Origin: Variovorax sp. IB41 | GTDB lineage: Bacteria > Pseudomonadota > Gammaproteobacteria > Burkholderiales > Burkholderiaceae_C | Assembly (NCBI RefSeq): GCF_016405905.1 | Contig: NZ_JAEFCB010000002.1 | Coordinates: 124,001-188,000 of the forward strand | Direction of reading: 5' to 3' | Length of the DNA: 64,000 bases | In this document: positions 1 to 9,970 of the stretch, piece by piece | Layout: each line of letters starts with the position of its first letter | Position numbering within the stretch: the first letter of the stretch is position 1 | Made by a program: the position numbers and the translations under genes | Notes under the pieces: model-generated | What the model was told of the DNA's origin: nothing | The model's input: only the letters and a program-made list of their open reading frames with translations | The model's database searches: none

Positions 1-721
1 TGTATTCCTGCGCCCTGCGCACCACCCGCGGCAACAGCCGCCGCTGCGCATCCCCCGCAAGTGCCCGCGAGTAGTTGTGCCCCGCCGACATCAACAGGCT
101 GGACATCAGATAAGCCTCCGCATGCTCCCCCAGCGCGCTGCCAGTCTGCAGCGCATTCCCCGCATCGAGCGTCAGCCGCAGGTAGTCGATGAAGTGCACC
201 AGCGGCGCCAGCGCGGGGTTGTCCAGCGGCACGCCGAGATCGAACACCAGCGCCTGCCCGACAGGCGCCTGCAGCAATGATTCGAGCCGCGTGAGCAGCG
301 CCGAGCGCGCCAGCTGCACGATCAGGTGCGGGCTGTCGTCGGCCCAGCGCATCGAGAGCGGCTCGGTCGGCGAGGGGAGCGACGCGAGCCGCGGCGTCGC
401 ATCCACCTGCTGCGCGCCGCAACGGATCTCCGCACCGCCGCGCAGCGGAATCTGGAGCAGGAAAAAGTCCTGCAGATACCCCGGATCGATCTGCACGCCC
501 GGCCCGTACTGCACGTAATTGAGGCTCACGTCCCGGTGCAGCCGCGCGCTGTGGTGGCAGGCGTCCAGTTCGGTGCGGGGCTTGAGCATCACCAGCCCGT
601 GCGGGCAGAACACGCGCGCGACGCTTTCGCGCGCCTCGTCCATGTCGTGGCTCTCGAACAGCCGGTAGCGCTGCAGCGGCAGGGCCTGCAGAGGCAGCGT
701 GGGGGTGGTGACGGTTTCCAT
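1..721 (-). CDS. AraC-family transcriptional regulator, N-terminal part (cut by window edge)
   Basis: The minus-strand reading frame starts at an ATG at 721-719 (METVTTPTLPLQALPLQRY) and stays open to base 1, giving 240 residues. The segment LFESHDMDEARESVARVFCPHGL followed by a cupin-like stretch (HRDVSLNYVQYGPGVQIDPG...FFLLQIPLRGGAEI) is typical of the AraC-binding-like effector domain found in regulators of aromatic catabolism. The DNA-binding HTH pair expected at the C-terminus lies outside the window. The gene is divergent from the SDR/styA1/styA2B/hydrolase operon, with 196 bases between start codons, so it is probably that operon's activator. Effector identity cannot be read from the sequence. 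Confidence 0.8.
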   Translation of the reverse strand, partial: METVTTPTLPLQALPLQRYRLFESHDMDEARESVARVFCPHGLVMLKPRTELDACHHSARLHRDVSLNYVQYGPGVQIDPGYLQDFFLLQIPLRGGAEIRCGAQQVDATPRLASLPSPTEPLSMRWADDSPHLIVQLARSALLTRLESLLQAPVGQALVFDLGVPLDNPALAPLVHFIDYLRLTLDAGNALQTGSALGEHAEAYLMSSLLMSAGHNYSRALAGDAQRRLLPRVVRRAQEY

Positions 722-917
722 GGGGGCGAGGGCACCGTAGCAAAAACCATCCCCGCCCACAATTCGGACCTCCCCTCGGCAAAAACCTGCGCACCAGGGA
801 CAGCGCCTGCGTTTGCGGGACGCTTCCAACGCCCGCCCCCTCGTAACGTTCGCCCCACAGGCCAGCCCGGCCTGCGTGATCAATCCATCGATCGACCTAC
901 CGAGGAGAGCCAACGTC

Positions 918-1709
918 ATGTTCAAGGGACTCGCAGGCAAGAGCGCCATCGTCACCGGCGGCGCCACATTGATAGGCGTGGGGCTCGTGCGCGCGCTGCA
1001 TGCGGCCGGCGTGAAGGTCGTGGTCGCCGACATCGACGCCGGCAACGGCCAGGCGCTGGCCGATTCGCTGGGCGCGGGCGTGCGCTTCGTGCGCACCGAC
1101 ATCACGGACGACGCGCAGGTGAAGGCGTGCGTCGCCGAGGCGGCGGCGCAGCACGGCGGGGTGCACTTTCTCGTCAACCTCGCGTGCTCGTACGTGGACG
1201 ACGGCTTCAAGTCGCCGCGCGCCGACTGGCTCACCTCGTTCAACGTGAACGTGGCGAGCGCGGTGGCGATGCTGCAGGCCGCGCACCCGCACATGGTGGC
1301 GGCCGGGGGCGGGGCGGTGGTCAATTTCACGAGCATCTCGGCGCGCGTGGCGCAGACGGGGCGCTGGCTCTATCCGGTGAGCAAGGCCGCGATGGCGCAG
1401 CTCACCCGCAACATGGCGATGGACCTCGCGCAGGACAACATCCGGGTGAACAGCGTCTCGCCCGGCTGGACGTGGTCGGCCGTGACGGAGCGCCTGAGCG
1501 GCGGCGACCGCGCCAAGACCGATCGCGTGGCCGCGCCCTTTCACCTGCTCGGGCGCGTGGGCGATCCGGACGAGGTGGCGCAGGTGGTGCTCTTCCTGTG
1601 CTCGGACCACGCGAGCTTCGTGACCGGCGCCGACTACGCGGTGGACGGCGGCTACGCCGCCATGGGCCCCGAGCAGGCCGTGCCCGCCATTCCCCAGCTG
1701 ATGGACTGA
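918..1709 (+). CDS. SDR-family NAD(P)-dependent oxidoreductase
   Basis: This 263-residue protein is a classical short-chain dehydrogenase: Rossmann fold near the N-terminus (AIVTGGATLIGVGLVRAL), catalytic Ser in NFTSISAR, YxxxK as YPVSK, and the C-terminal VDGGYAAMG signature. The usual NNAG motif is replaced by NLACS and the glycine motif is slightly altered, so cofactor preference is not obvious. ATG 918 was chosen because AGGAG lies about 11 bases upstream; a longer frame exists but has no such site. It is the first gene of the operon with styA1, styA2B and the dienelactone hydrolase. It probably oxidises an alcohol or diol made from, or feeding, the monooxygenase substrate; the substrate is unknown. 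Confidence 0.85.
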   Translation: MFKGLAGKSAIVTGGATLIGVGLVRALHAAGVKVVVADIDAGNGQALADSLGAGVRFVRTDITDDAQVKACVAEAAAQHGGVHFLVNLACSYVDDGFKSPRADWLTSFNVNVASAVAMLQAAHPHMVAAGGGAVVNFTSISARVAQTGRWLYPVSKAAMAQLTRNMAMDLAQDNIRVNSVSPGWTWSAVTERLSGGDRAKTDRVAAPFHLLGRVGDPDEVAQVVLFLCSDHASFVTGADYAVDGGYAAMGPEQAVPAIPQLMD

Positions 1710-1744
1710 ACAGCGCTCTGCGCAGAACACCAAGGAGAAATGAA

Positions 1745-2983
1745 ATGAAGCGAATCGCCATCGTCGGCGCGGGCCAGTCGGGCCTGCAACTGGGGCTCGG
1801 CCTGCTCGCGGCAGGCTACGAGGTCACGATGTTCAGCAACCGCACGGGGGAAGACATCCGCCGCGGCAAGGTGATGTCGAGCCAGTGCATGTTCGACACC
1901 TCGCTGCAGATCGAGCGCGACCTGGGCCTGGACCACTGGGCGAGCGTTTGCCCCACGGTGGACGGCATCGGCCTGGCCGTGCCGCATCCCGAGCAGAAGG
2001 GCGCCAAGGCCATCGACTGGGCCGCGCGCCTGAACGCGAGCGCGCAGTCGGTCGACCAGCGCGTGAAGATCCCGGCGTGGATGGACGAATTCCAGAAGAA
2101 GGGCGGTGAGCTCGTCTTCAAGGACGTGGGCATCGACGAGCTCGAAGCCTGCACGCAGAGCCACGACCTCACGCTGGTGGCGAGCGGCAAGGGCGAGATC
2201 TCCAAGCTCTTCGAGCGCGACGCGCACAGGTCGCCCTACGACAAGCCGCAGCGCACGCTGGCGCTCACCTATGTGAAGGGCATGGCGCCGCGCGCGCCGT
2301 TCTCGGCAGTGTGCTTCAACCTGATTCCCGGCGTGGGCGAGTACTTCGTGTTCCCGGCGCTCACCACGACGGGGCCGTGCGAGATCATGGTGTTCGAAGG
2401 CGTGCCCGGCGGCCCGATGGACTGTTGGGCCGACGTGAAGACGCCCGAGGAACATCTCGCGCGCAGCAAGTGGATCCTGGACACCTTCACACCATGGGAG
2501 GCCGAGCGCTGCAAGGACATCGAGCTGACGGACGACAACGGCATCCTCGCGGGCCGCTTCGCGCCGACGGTGCGCAAGCCCGTGGCAACGCTGCCATCGG
2601 GCCGCAAGGTGCTGGGCCTGGCCGACGTGGTGGTGCTCAACGATCCGATCACGGGCCAGGGCTCGAACAACGCGGCCAAGTGCGCCGACACGTACCTGAA
2701 AAGCATCCTCGCGCGCGGCGAGGGCGCGGCCGATGCGGCGTGGATGCAGCAGACCTTCGACCGCTACTGGTTCGGCTACGCGCAATGGGTCACGCAGTGG
2801 ACCAACATGCTGCTCGCGCCGCCGCCGCCCCATGTGCTCAACCTGCTCGGCAGCGCCGGCGGGGTGCCGCCGCTGGCGAGCGCCTTCGCCAACGGCTTCG
2901 ACGATCCGCGCACCTTCTTCCCGTGGTTCGCGGACCCCGCGGAGTCGGAGCGCTACATCGCCACCTGCGCGGCCGTCGCGTAA
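1745..2983 (+). CDS. styA1: Styrene monooxygenase-type FAD-dependent oxygenase, StyA1-like
   Basis: This 412-residue protein opens with an FAD-binding GxGxxG motif (RIAIVGAGQSGLQLGLGL) and carries StyA-type motifs such as SVDQRVKIPAW and DPITGQGSNNA. StyA oxygenases use reduced FAD supplied by a reductase to epoxidise vinyl-aromatics or oxidise sulfides. It lies 14 bases upstream of a close paralogue that carries its own reductase domain. This paired arrangement matches StyA1/StyA2B of Rhodococcus opacus 1CP and Variovorax paradoxus EPS, where StyA1 borrows reduced flavin from StyA2B. A Shine-Dalgarno AGGAG is present 9 bases upstream of the ATG. No styC isomerase or styD dehydrogenase is nearby, so the physiological substrate need not be styrene; the EPS enzymes were reported to favour aryl alkyl sulfides. 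Confidence 0.88.
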   Translation: MKRIAIVGAGQSGLQLGLGLLAAGYEVTMFSNRTGEDIRRGKVMSSQCMFDTSLQIERDLGLDHWASVCPTVDGIGLAVPHPEQKGAKAIDWAARLNASAQSVDQRVKIPAWMDEFQKKGGELVFKDVGIDELEACTQSHDLTLVASGKGEISKLFERDAHRSPYDKPQRTLALTYVKGMAPRAPFSAVCFNLIPGVGEYFVFPALTTTGPCEIMVFEGVPGGPMDCWADVKTPEEHLARSKWILDTFTPWEAERCKDIELTDDNGILAGRFAPTVRKPVATLPSGRKVLGLADVVVLNDPITGQGSNNAAKCADTYLKSILARGEGAADAAWMQQTFDRYWFGYAQWVTQWTNMLLAPPPPHVLNLLGSAGGVPPLASAFANGFDDPRTFFPWFADPAESERYIATCAAVA

Positions 2984-2997
2984 CCCGGAGCGGGTGC

Positions 2998-4734
2998 ATG
3001 AAGCAGCGACGCGTGGCCATCGTTGGCGCCGGGCAGTCCGGCATGCAGCTCGCGCTCGGCCTGCAGCGCGCGGGGCGCGAGGTAACAGTGTTCTCCAACC
3101 GCTCGGCGCGCGAGATTCTCGAAGGGCCGGTGATGTCCAGCCAGTGCATGTTCGAGACCGCGCTGCAGACCGAGCGCGAACTGGAACTGGACTGGTGGGC
3201 CGGCGCATGCCCCGCCATCGAAGGCATCGGCATCGCGGTGCGCAACCCCGAGGGCGGCAAGGCCATCGAATGGCGCGCGCGGCTCGACGGGCCCGCGCAG
3301 TCGGTCGACCAGCGGCTCAAGATCCCCGCGTGGATGGCCGAGTTCGAAAAGCGCGGCGGGCAACTGGTGCTGAAAGACGTGGGCCTCGACGACCTGGAAA
3401 CCTGCGCGCAGACGCACGATCTCGTGATCGTCGCGAGCGGCAAGGGCGAGATCTCGAAGCTCTTCGAGCGCGACGATGCGCGCTCCCCGTGCGACCAGTC
3501 GCAGCGCGTGCTGGCGCTGACCTACGTGAAGGGCATGAGGCCCGCCGAGCCGTATGCACGCGTGTGCTTCAACCTGATTCCGGGCGTGGGCGAGTACTTC
3601 GTGTTCCCGGCGCTGACCACGACGGGGCCGTGCGAGATCATGGTGTTCGAAGGCGTGCCCGGCGGCCCGATGGATTGCTGGGCCGATGTGAAGACGCCCG
3701 AGGAGCATCTCGCGCGCAGCAAGCAGATCCTCGAGACCTTCCTGCCGTGGGAGGCCGAGCGCTGCACGCACATCGAGCTGACCGACGACCACGGCATCCT
3801 CACGGGCCGCGTCACGCCGACGGTGCGCAAGCCCGTCGCGACATTGCCCTCGGGCCGCAAGGTGCTGGGTCTCGCCGATGCGGTGGTGCTCAACGATCCG
3901 ATCACGGGGCAGGGCGCCAACAACGCGGCCAAGTGCGCCGACATCTACTTCAAGCGCATCCTCGAACACGGCGACGCGCCGTTCGATGCCGCATGGATGC
4001 AGGAGACCTTCGACCGCTACTGGGAGGGCTACGCGCGCTGGGCCACCGACTGGACGAACAGCCTGCTCGCGCCGCCAACCCCGCACCTGCAGAAGCTGCT
4101 GCAGAGTGCGACCCACATGCCCGCGGTGGCGAGCACCATCGTCAATGGCTTCGACGATCCGCGCGTCTTCGCGCCGTGGTGGTTCGACGCCGCGGAGGCC
4201 GACCGTTTTCTCGAAACCCGGGCGCGCGAGGCGGCCGTGGACCGCTTCGACCGGCGCGACTTCCGCAAGGCGCTCGGCCAGTTCAGCACCGGGGTGACGG
4301 TCATCACCACCCGCGCCATCGACGGCCGCCGCGTGGGCATGACCGCCAATTCGTTCTCCTCGGTCTCGCTCGATCCGCCGCTGGTGCTGTGGAGCCTCGC
4401 GCGGCAGGCGCCGAGCGTGGCCGACTTCACCGGCGCCAGCCACTTCGCGATCAATGTGCTCGCGGCGAACCAGCATCACCTGTCGCGGCAGTTCTCCACG
4501 CCGCAGGCGGACAAGTTCGCCAGCGTCGACTGCTGCGAGGGCACGGCCGGCGTGCCGCTGCTGGAGGGCGCCATCGCGCGCTTCGTCTGCCGCAACGTGA
4601 AGCAGTACGACGGCGGCGACCACCTCATTTTCATCGGCGAGGTGGAGCGCTACGATCGCCTGGACGGCGAGCCGCTGGTCTTTCATTCGGGCTACTACCA
4701 GGTGACGACCAGGCACCCCGAATGCATGCAGTGA
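2998..4734 (+). CDS. styA2B: Self-sufficient StyA2B: styrene monooxygenase fused to flavin reductase
   Basis: This 578-residue fusion has a StyA domain (residues 1 to about 412; GAGQSGMQLALGL, DPITGQGANNA), closely related to the upstream StyA1. It continues from about residue 413 into a StyB/HpaC-type FMN-binding split-barrel flavin reductase (FRKALGQFSTGVTVITT, GMTANSFSSVSLDPP, FHSGYYQ). The reductase makes FADH2 from NADH and the same chain uses it for oxygenation. No stop codon or frameshift separates the domains, so this is a true fusion. The junction directly follows the position where StyA1 ends. The gene lies 14 bases after styA1 and about 50 bases before the hydrolase gene, so co-transcription is likely. 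Confidence 0.9.
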   Translation: MKQRRVAIVGAGQSGMQLALGLQRAGREVTVFSNRSAREILEGPVMSSQCMFETALQTERELELDWWAGACPAIEGIGIAVRNPEGGKAIEWRARLDGPAQSVDQRLKIPAWMAEFEKRGGQLVLKDVGLDDLETCAQTHDLVIVASGKGEISKLFERDDARSPCDQSQRVLALTYVKGMRPAEPYARVCFNLIPGVGEYFVFPALTTTGPCEIMVFEGVPGGPMDCWADVKTPEEHLARSKQILETFLPWEAERCTHIELTDDHGILTGRVTPTVRKPVATLPSGRKVLGLADAVVLNDPITGQGANNAAKCADIYFKRILEHGDAPFDAAWMQETFDRYWEGYARWATDWTNSLLAPPTPHLQKLLQSATHMPAVASTIVNGFDDPRVFAPWWFDAAEADRFLETRAREAAVDRFDRRDFRKALGQFSTGVTVITTRAIDGRRVGMTANSFSSVSLDPPLVLWSLARQAPSVADFTGASHFAINVLAANQHHLSRQFSTPQADKFASVDCCEGTAGVPLLEGAIARFVCRNVKQYDGGDHLIFIGEVERYDRLDGEPLVFHSGYYQVTTRHPECMQ

Positions 4735-4784
4735 GGCACGCGGCCCCGCACCACTCTCTCACCTCACCCCACGGAGCAGTTCAC

Positions 4785-6005
4785 ATGCAGCAAAAAATCC
4801 GCATCCAGGCCACCGACGGCAGCGGCAGTTTCAACGGCTATCTCGCACTGCCCAAGGCCGGCAGCGGCCCGGGCCTGGTGATCGCGCAGGAAATCTTCGG
4901 CATCAACCACACGATGCGCGAGGTGGCCGACTACTACGCGGAAGAAGGCTACGTCGTGCTGGTGCCAGACCTCTTCTGGCGCCAGGAGCCCGATGTCGAA
5001 CTCGGCTACAGCGAGGCCGACTGGCAGCGCGCGTTCGCGCTCTACGGCGGCTTCGACGAGGCCAAGGGCATGGAAGACATGCAGGCCGCGATCACGGCGC
5101 TGCGCCAGCGGCCCGAAGTGCAGCACAAGAAGGTCGGCGTGCTGGGCTTTTGCCTCGGCGGCAAGCTCGCGTACCTGGCGGCCTGCCGCACCGATGCGGA
5201 CGTGGCCGTGGGCTACTACGGCGTGGGCATCGACGCCGCGCTCGGCGAGGCCGATCAGATCAAGCGCCCGCTCACGCTGCACATCGCCGAGCTCGACAAG
5301 TTCTGCCCGCCCGAGGCGCGCGACCGCATCGTGCAGACGCTGCAAGGCCGGCCCGGCGTTTCGCTCTACGTGTACCCCGGCATGGACCATGCCTTCGCAC
5401 GCAACGGCGGCGAGCACTTCCACAAGCCCTCGGCGCTGATGGCGCACGAGCGCAGCATCGCCGCGCTCAAGGGCGCGATCGGCCCGAACTACGACCTCTC
5501 GGCACTCTGGGACAAGCACTGCGAGTACGAGTTCGGGACGCGCAACGTCGACGACACGATGGGCACCATGGTGGCCGAGCCGTATGTGAACCACATCCCG
5601 ACCATGACGGGCGGCGTGGGCTACAAGGCGCTGCACGCGTTCTATACGAACCATTTCGTCAACAGCAATCCGCCCGACACCTCGCTGGTGCCGATCTCGC
5701 GCACCGTGGGCGCCTCGCAGGTGGTCGACGAGATGCTGTTCTGTTTCACGCACACCACCGAAATCCCGTGGATGCTCCCGGGCGTGCCGCCGACCGGCAA
5801 GCGCGTGGAGATCCCGCTGCTCGCGGTCATCAAGTTCCGCGGCGACAAGCTCTACCACGAGCACATCTACTGGGACCAGGCCAGCGTGCTGGTGCAGGTG
5901 GGCCTGCTCGATGCGAAGCTGCTGCCGGTGGCGGGCATCGAGACGGCGCGCAAGCTGCTGGACGAGACGCTGCCGTCGAACACCTTGATGCGCGAGAGGG
6001 GCTAG
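4785..6005 (+). CDS. Dienelactone hydrolase fused to an NTF2/SnoaL-like domain
   Basis: The N-terminal half (about residues 1-235) is an alpha/beta hydrolase of the dienelactone hydrolase family. The triad is visible at the classical family positions: Cys123 in GFCLGG, Asp171 in ELDKF and His202 in GMDHAF. The remaining 170 residues (from about 240: LWDKHCEYEFGTRNVDDTMGTM...) read like a SnoaL/NTF2-type fold, with HEHIYWDQASVLVQVGLL near the end. The 406-residue length is well above the roughly 235 of a stand-alone hydrolase. ATG 4785 follows GGAG by about 9 bases. It is the last gene of the styA operon and probably hydrolyses a lactone or ester product. The C-terminal role (cyclisation, binding or isomerisation) is unknown. 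Confidence 0.82.
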   Translation: MQQKIRIQATDGSGSFNGYLALPKAGSGPGLVIAQEIFGINHTMREVADYYAEEGYVVLVPDLFWRQEPDVELGYSEADWQRAFALYGGFDEAKGMEDMQAAITALRQRPEVQHKKVGVLGFCLGGKLAYLAACRTDADVAVGYYGVGIDAALGEADQIKRPLTLHIAELDKFCPPEARDRIVQTLQGRPGVSLYVYPGMDHAFARNGGEHFHKPSALMAHERSIAALKGAIGPNYDLSALWDKHCEYEFGTRNVDDTMGTMVAEPYVNHIPTMTGGVGYKALHAFYTNHFVNSNPPDTSLVPISRTVGASQVVDEMLFCFTHTTEIPWMLPGVPPTGKRVEIPLLAVIKFRGDKLYHEHIYWDQASVLVQVGLLDAKLLPVAGIETARKLLDETLPSNTLMRERG

Positions 6006-6036
6006 GCCGCGGCTGGGGCTGGGCGGGCTAGGCCGC

Positions 6037-6891
6037 TCAAGCCGCCGGAAGAAACTTCCTGACATGCGCCGCGAATGCAGCCGTCAACGCTGTCGGCGCC
6101 TCGCGGTCGAACGCCAGCGTGACCCCGACGCTCGGCAGATCGGGAAACCCTTGCGCTGGGGTGAGGATCTGCAGGTCGTCGGGAACGGCCGTGCGCGTGA
6201 GCACGATGACGGCCTGGCCCGAGCGCGCCATGCCGACCAGGCCCGAGAGGCTGCTGCTGGCATAGGCGAGCCGGTAGGCGCGGCCCGCGGCTTCGAGCGC
6301 TTGCCTGGGCAGCCGGTGGTCCAGCGCATCGGGTGCGCCCAGCGCGAGCGGCAGCGGGTCCAGCGACGCGGCAACGCCGTCGCGGTGCGCCACCCACACG
6401 AGCGGCTCGTGGCGGATCACGTCGCCGGCCGCATCGCTTGCCACCGACACCAGCGCCAGGTCCACCGCGTGCCGCGCCAGCAGCTCGTGCAGCCGCGGCG
6501 TCGGCGCGCACATCACTTCCAGCTGCACGCGCGGATGCAGGCTCGCGAAGCTCTGCAAGAGGTACGGCAGGAAGACGACCGCATAGTCGTCAGGGCAACT
6601 GAAGCGCAGCACGCCCGACAGCTGCTCGCCGCGCAGCTCGGCCAGCGCCTCGTCGTGCCTGCGCAGCAGTTCGCCCGCGCGCACGAGGAGCCGCTCGCCG
6701 GTCGCGGTGAGCGTGACGCCTCGGCCGGTGCGGTGCAAGAGCGGCTGCTCGACGATGCCTTCGAGCCGCTGCATCTGCATGCTCAGCGCCGACTGCGTGC
6801 GCCCCACGCGCAGGGCCGCCTGGCCCAGCACGCCGGTCTCGGCGATGGCGACGAAGCTGCGCAGGAGGTCGATGTCCAGCGACTGGCTCAC
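6037..6891 (-). CDS. dgdR: LysR-family regulator, DgdR-like
   Basis: This 284-residue LysR-type regulator has an N-terminal winged HTH (DLLRSFVAIAETGVLGQAALRVGRTQSALSMQMQRLE) and a periplasmic-binding-like effector domain. The GTG at 6891-6889 is preferred because AGGAG stands about 9 bases upstream; an in-frame ATG at 6921 would add ten residues (MTSAIRRIHA) and lies upstream of that ribosome-binding site. The gene is divergent from dgdA, the same arrangement as dgdR/dgdA in Burkholderia cepacia, where DgdR represses the decarboxylase until 2,2-dialkylglycines appear. The assignment as DgdR rests mainly on this context. Confidence 0.75.
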   Translation of the reverse strand: MSQSLDIDLLRSFVAIAETGVLGQAALRVGRTQSALSMQMQRLEGIVEQPLLHRTGRGVTLTATGERLLVRAGELLRRHDEALAELRGEQLSGVLRFSCPDDYAVVFLPYLLQSFASLHPRVQLEVMCAPTPRLHELLARHAVDLALVSVASDAAGDVIRHEPLVWVAHRDGVAASLDPLPLALGAPDALDHRLPRQALEAAGRAYRLAYASSSLSGLVGMARSGQAVIVLTRTAVPDDLQILTPAQGFPDLPSVGVTLAFDREAPTALTAAFAAHVRKFLPAA

Positions 6892-6972
6892 GGCATGAAT
6901 TCTCCTGATAGCTGATGTCAAAACAATTCGCTTCCCGGCGGGGGCGCCCCTGCGTAATGTGCGTCATTTTGA

Positions 6973-8301
<1,329 letters not shown>

Positions 8302-8313
8302 CGAACGGGGAAA

Positions 8314-8335
8314 GCCCCGGCGTTCGTGCCGGGGC
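8314..8335. terminator. Hairpin between convergent dgdA and catalase genes
   Basis: GCCCCGGC and GCCGGGGC form a perfect 8-bp stem around a 6-base loop, 13 bases after the dgdA stop and 27 bases before the catalase stop. There is no clear T-run on either side, so strength as an intrinsic terminator is uncertain. The convergent position suggests it serves both genes. Confidence 0.5.
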
Positions 8336-8362
8336 CCAATCTCAGCTCATCAGCTCATCAGC

Positions 8363-9820
8363 TCAAAGGCCCAGCGCCTTCGCCACGCCCGCGCCGTAGG
8401 CCGGATCGGCCTTGGTGCAGTTGTCGATGTGCCGGCGCTTGATGAATTCCGGCGCGTCGCCCATCGCGCGCGCGGTGTTGCCGAACAGCGCCTCCTGCTG
8501 CTCGGGCTTCATCAGGCGAAACAGGTCGCCCGGCTGCTTGTAGTAGTCGGCGTCGTCCTCGCGGAAGTTCCAGAAGTCCGCATCGCCGCGCAGCTTGAGC
8601 GGCGGCTCGCGGTAGTCCGGCTGCTCCTGCCACTGGCCGAAGCTGTTGGGCTCGTAGTGCGGTATGCCGCCGTAGTTGCCGTCCACGCGCATCGTGCCGT
8701 CGCGGTGGTTGCTGTGCACCGGGCAGCGCGCGGCGTTCACCGGGATCTGGTGGTGGTTCACGCCCAGCCGGTAGCGCTGCGCATCCGAGTAGGCGAAGAG
8801 GCGCGCCTGCAGCATCTTGTCGGGCGACACGCTGATGCCGGGCACCAGGTTGTTGGGCGCGAAGGCGCTCTGCTCCACGTCGGCGAAGAAGTTCTCGGGG
8901 TTGCGGTTCAGCTCCATCACGCCCACCTCGATCAGCGGGTAGTCCTTCTTGGGCCAGACCTTGGTGAGGTCGAAGGGGTGGTAGGGCACCTTCTCGGCAT
9001 CGGCTTCGGCCATCACCTGCACGTACAGCGTCCACTTGGGGAAGTCGCCGCGGCCGATCGAGTCGAACAGGTCGCGCTGGTGGCTCTCGCGGTCGCCGCC
9101 CACCAGGGCCGAGGCCTCGGCGTCGGTGAGGTTCTCGATGCCCTGCTGCGTCTTGAAGTGGAACTTGACCCAGAAGCGCTCGTTGGCCGCGTTGACGAAG
9201 CTGTAGGTGTGCGAGCCGAAGCCATGCATGTGGCGGTAGCTCGCGGGAATGCCGCGGTCGCTCATCACGATGGTCACCTGGTGCAGCGCCTCGGGCAGCA
9301 GCGTCCAGAAGTCCCAGTTGTTGGTGGCGCTGCGCATGTTGGTCTTGGGGTCGCGCTTCACAGCCTTGTTGAGGTCCGGAAACTTGCGCGGGTCGCGCAG
9401 GAAGAACACCGGCGTGTTGTTGCCCACCAGGTCCCAGTTGCCTTCCTCCGTGTAGAACTTGAGCGCGAAGCCGCGGATGTCGCGCTCGGCATCGGCCGCG
9501 CCGCGCTCGCCGGCCACGGTGGTGAAGCGGGCGAACATCTCGGTCTTCTTGCCCACGGCACTGAAGAGCTTGGCGCGCGTGTACTTCGTGATGTCGTGCG
9601 TGACGGTGAAGGTGCCGAAGGCGCCCGAGCCCTTGGCGTGCATGCGGCGCTCGGGAATGATCTCGCGGTTCAGGTTGGCCAGCTTCTCGAGCAGCCACAC
9701 GTCCTGCATCAGCACGGGGCCGCGCGGGCCGGCGGTGAGGCTGTTCTGGTTGTCGACCACGGGCGCGCCGAAGGCGGTGGTCAGCGGGGTCTTCCTGGAG
9801 TCATCGGTGGGATTGGTCAT
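8363..9820 (-). CDS. katA: Monofunctional heme catalase (small-subunit type)
   Basis: This 485-residue catalase shows the proximal active-site region with the essential His in [14 protein letters not shown], the conserved Asn segment, and the heme-ligand tyrosine motif [14 protein letters not shown]. The length fits clade 3 small-subunit cytosolic catalases, which dismutate hydrogen peroxide. Start ATG 9820 gives [21 protein letters not shown], the usual catalase N-terminus ([22 protein letters not shown]). It is not flanked by oxyR. The preceding 150 bases (9821-9970) hold no recognised gene. Many Variovorax-type genomes carry several catalases, so the letter in the symbol is nominal. Confidence 0.93.
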   Translation of the reverse strand: MTNPTDDSRKTPLTTAFGAPVVDNQNSLTAGPRGPVLMQDVWLLEKLANLNREIIPERRMHAKGSGAFGTFTVTHDITKYTRAKLFSAVGKKTEMFARFTTVAGERGAADAERDIRGFALKFYTEEGNWDLVGNNTPVFFLRDPRKFPDLNKAVKRDPKTNMRSATNNWDFWTLLPEALHQVTIVMSDRGIPASYRHMHGFGSHTYSFVNAANERFWVKFHFKTQQGIENLTDAEASALVGGDRESHQRDLFDSIGRGDFPKWTLYVQVMAEADAEKVPYHPFDLTKVWPKKDYPLIEVGVMELNRNPENFFADVEQSAFAPNNLVPGISVSPDKMLQARLFAYSDAQRYRLGVNHHQIPVNAARCPVHSNHRDGTMRVDGNYGGIPHYEPNSFGQWQEQPDYREPPLKLRGDADFWNFREDDADYYKQPGDLFRLMKPEQQEALFGNTARAMGDAPEFIKRRHIDNCTKADPAYGAGVAKALGL

Positions 9821-9970
9821 GGGTGTCCGTCTTTTGGGGATGAAAGCGGTGCCACTCTACGTTCATTCGATGGCGGTTCACAACCTCGCCCTATGGCCAT
9901 GCGGGGCGCTTGCCCGAAAGGGAGAGCGCGGTGGCATACGAAAGGATGAGTGCGCCCTCACGCAGAGGCC

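Noticed and set aside
1652..3208. A 518-codon antisense frame over styA1
   Set aside because: Same type of shadow frame; no motif, and it covers two well-supported genes.
326..6005. Very long plus-strand frames that run across several genes (for example through the SDR, styA1 and styA2B region)
   Set aside because: They are unbroken because high-GC DNA has few stops. The genuine domains start internally with ribosome-binding sites, and the upstream parts are Arg/Ala-rich without any recognisable domain.
8341..8365. Short repeat of CAGCTCAT units near the catalase stop
   Set aside because: Only about three imperfect copies of 8-9 bases; too short to interpret as more than chance or a slippage trace.
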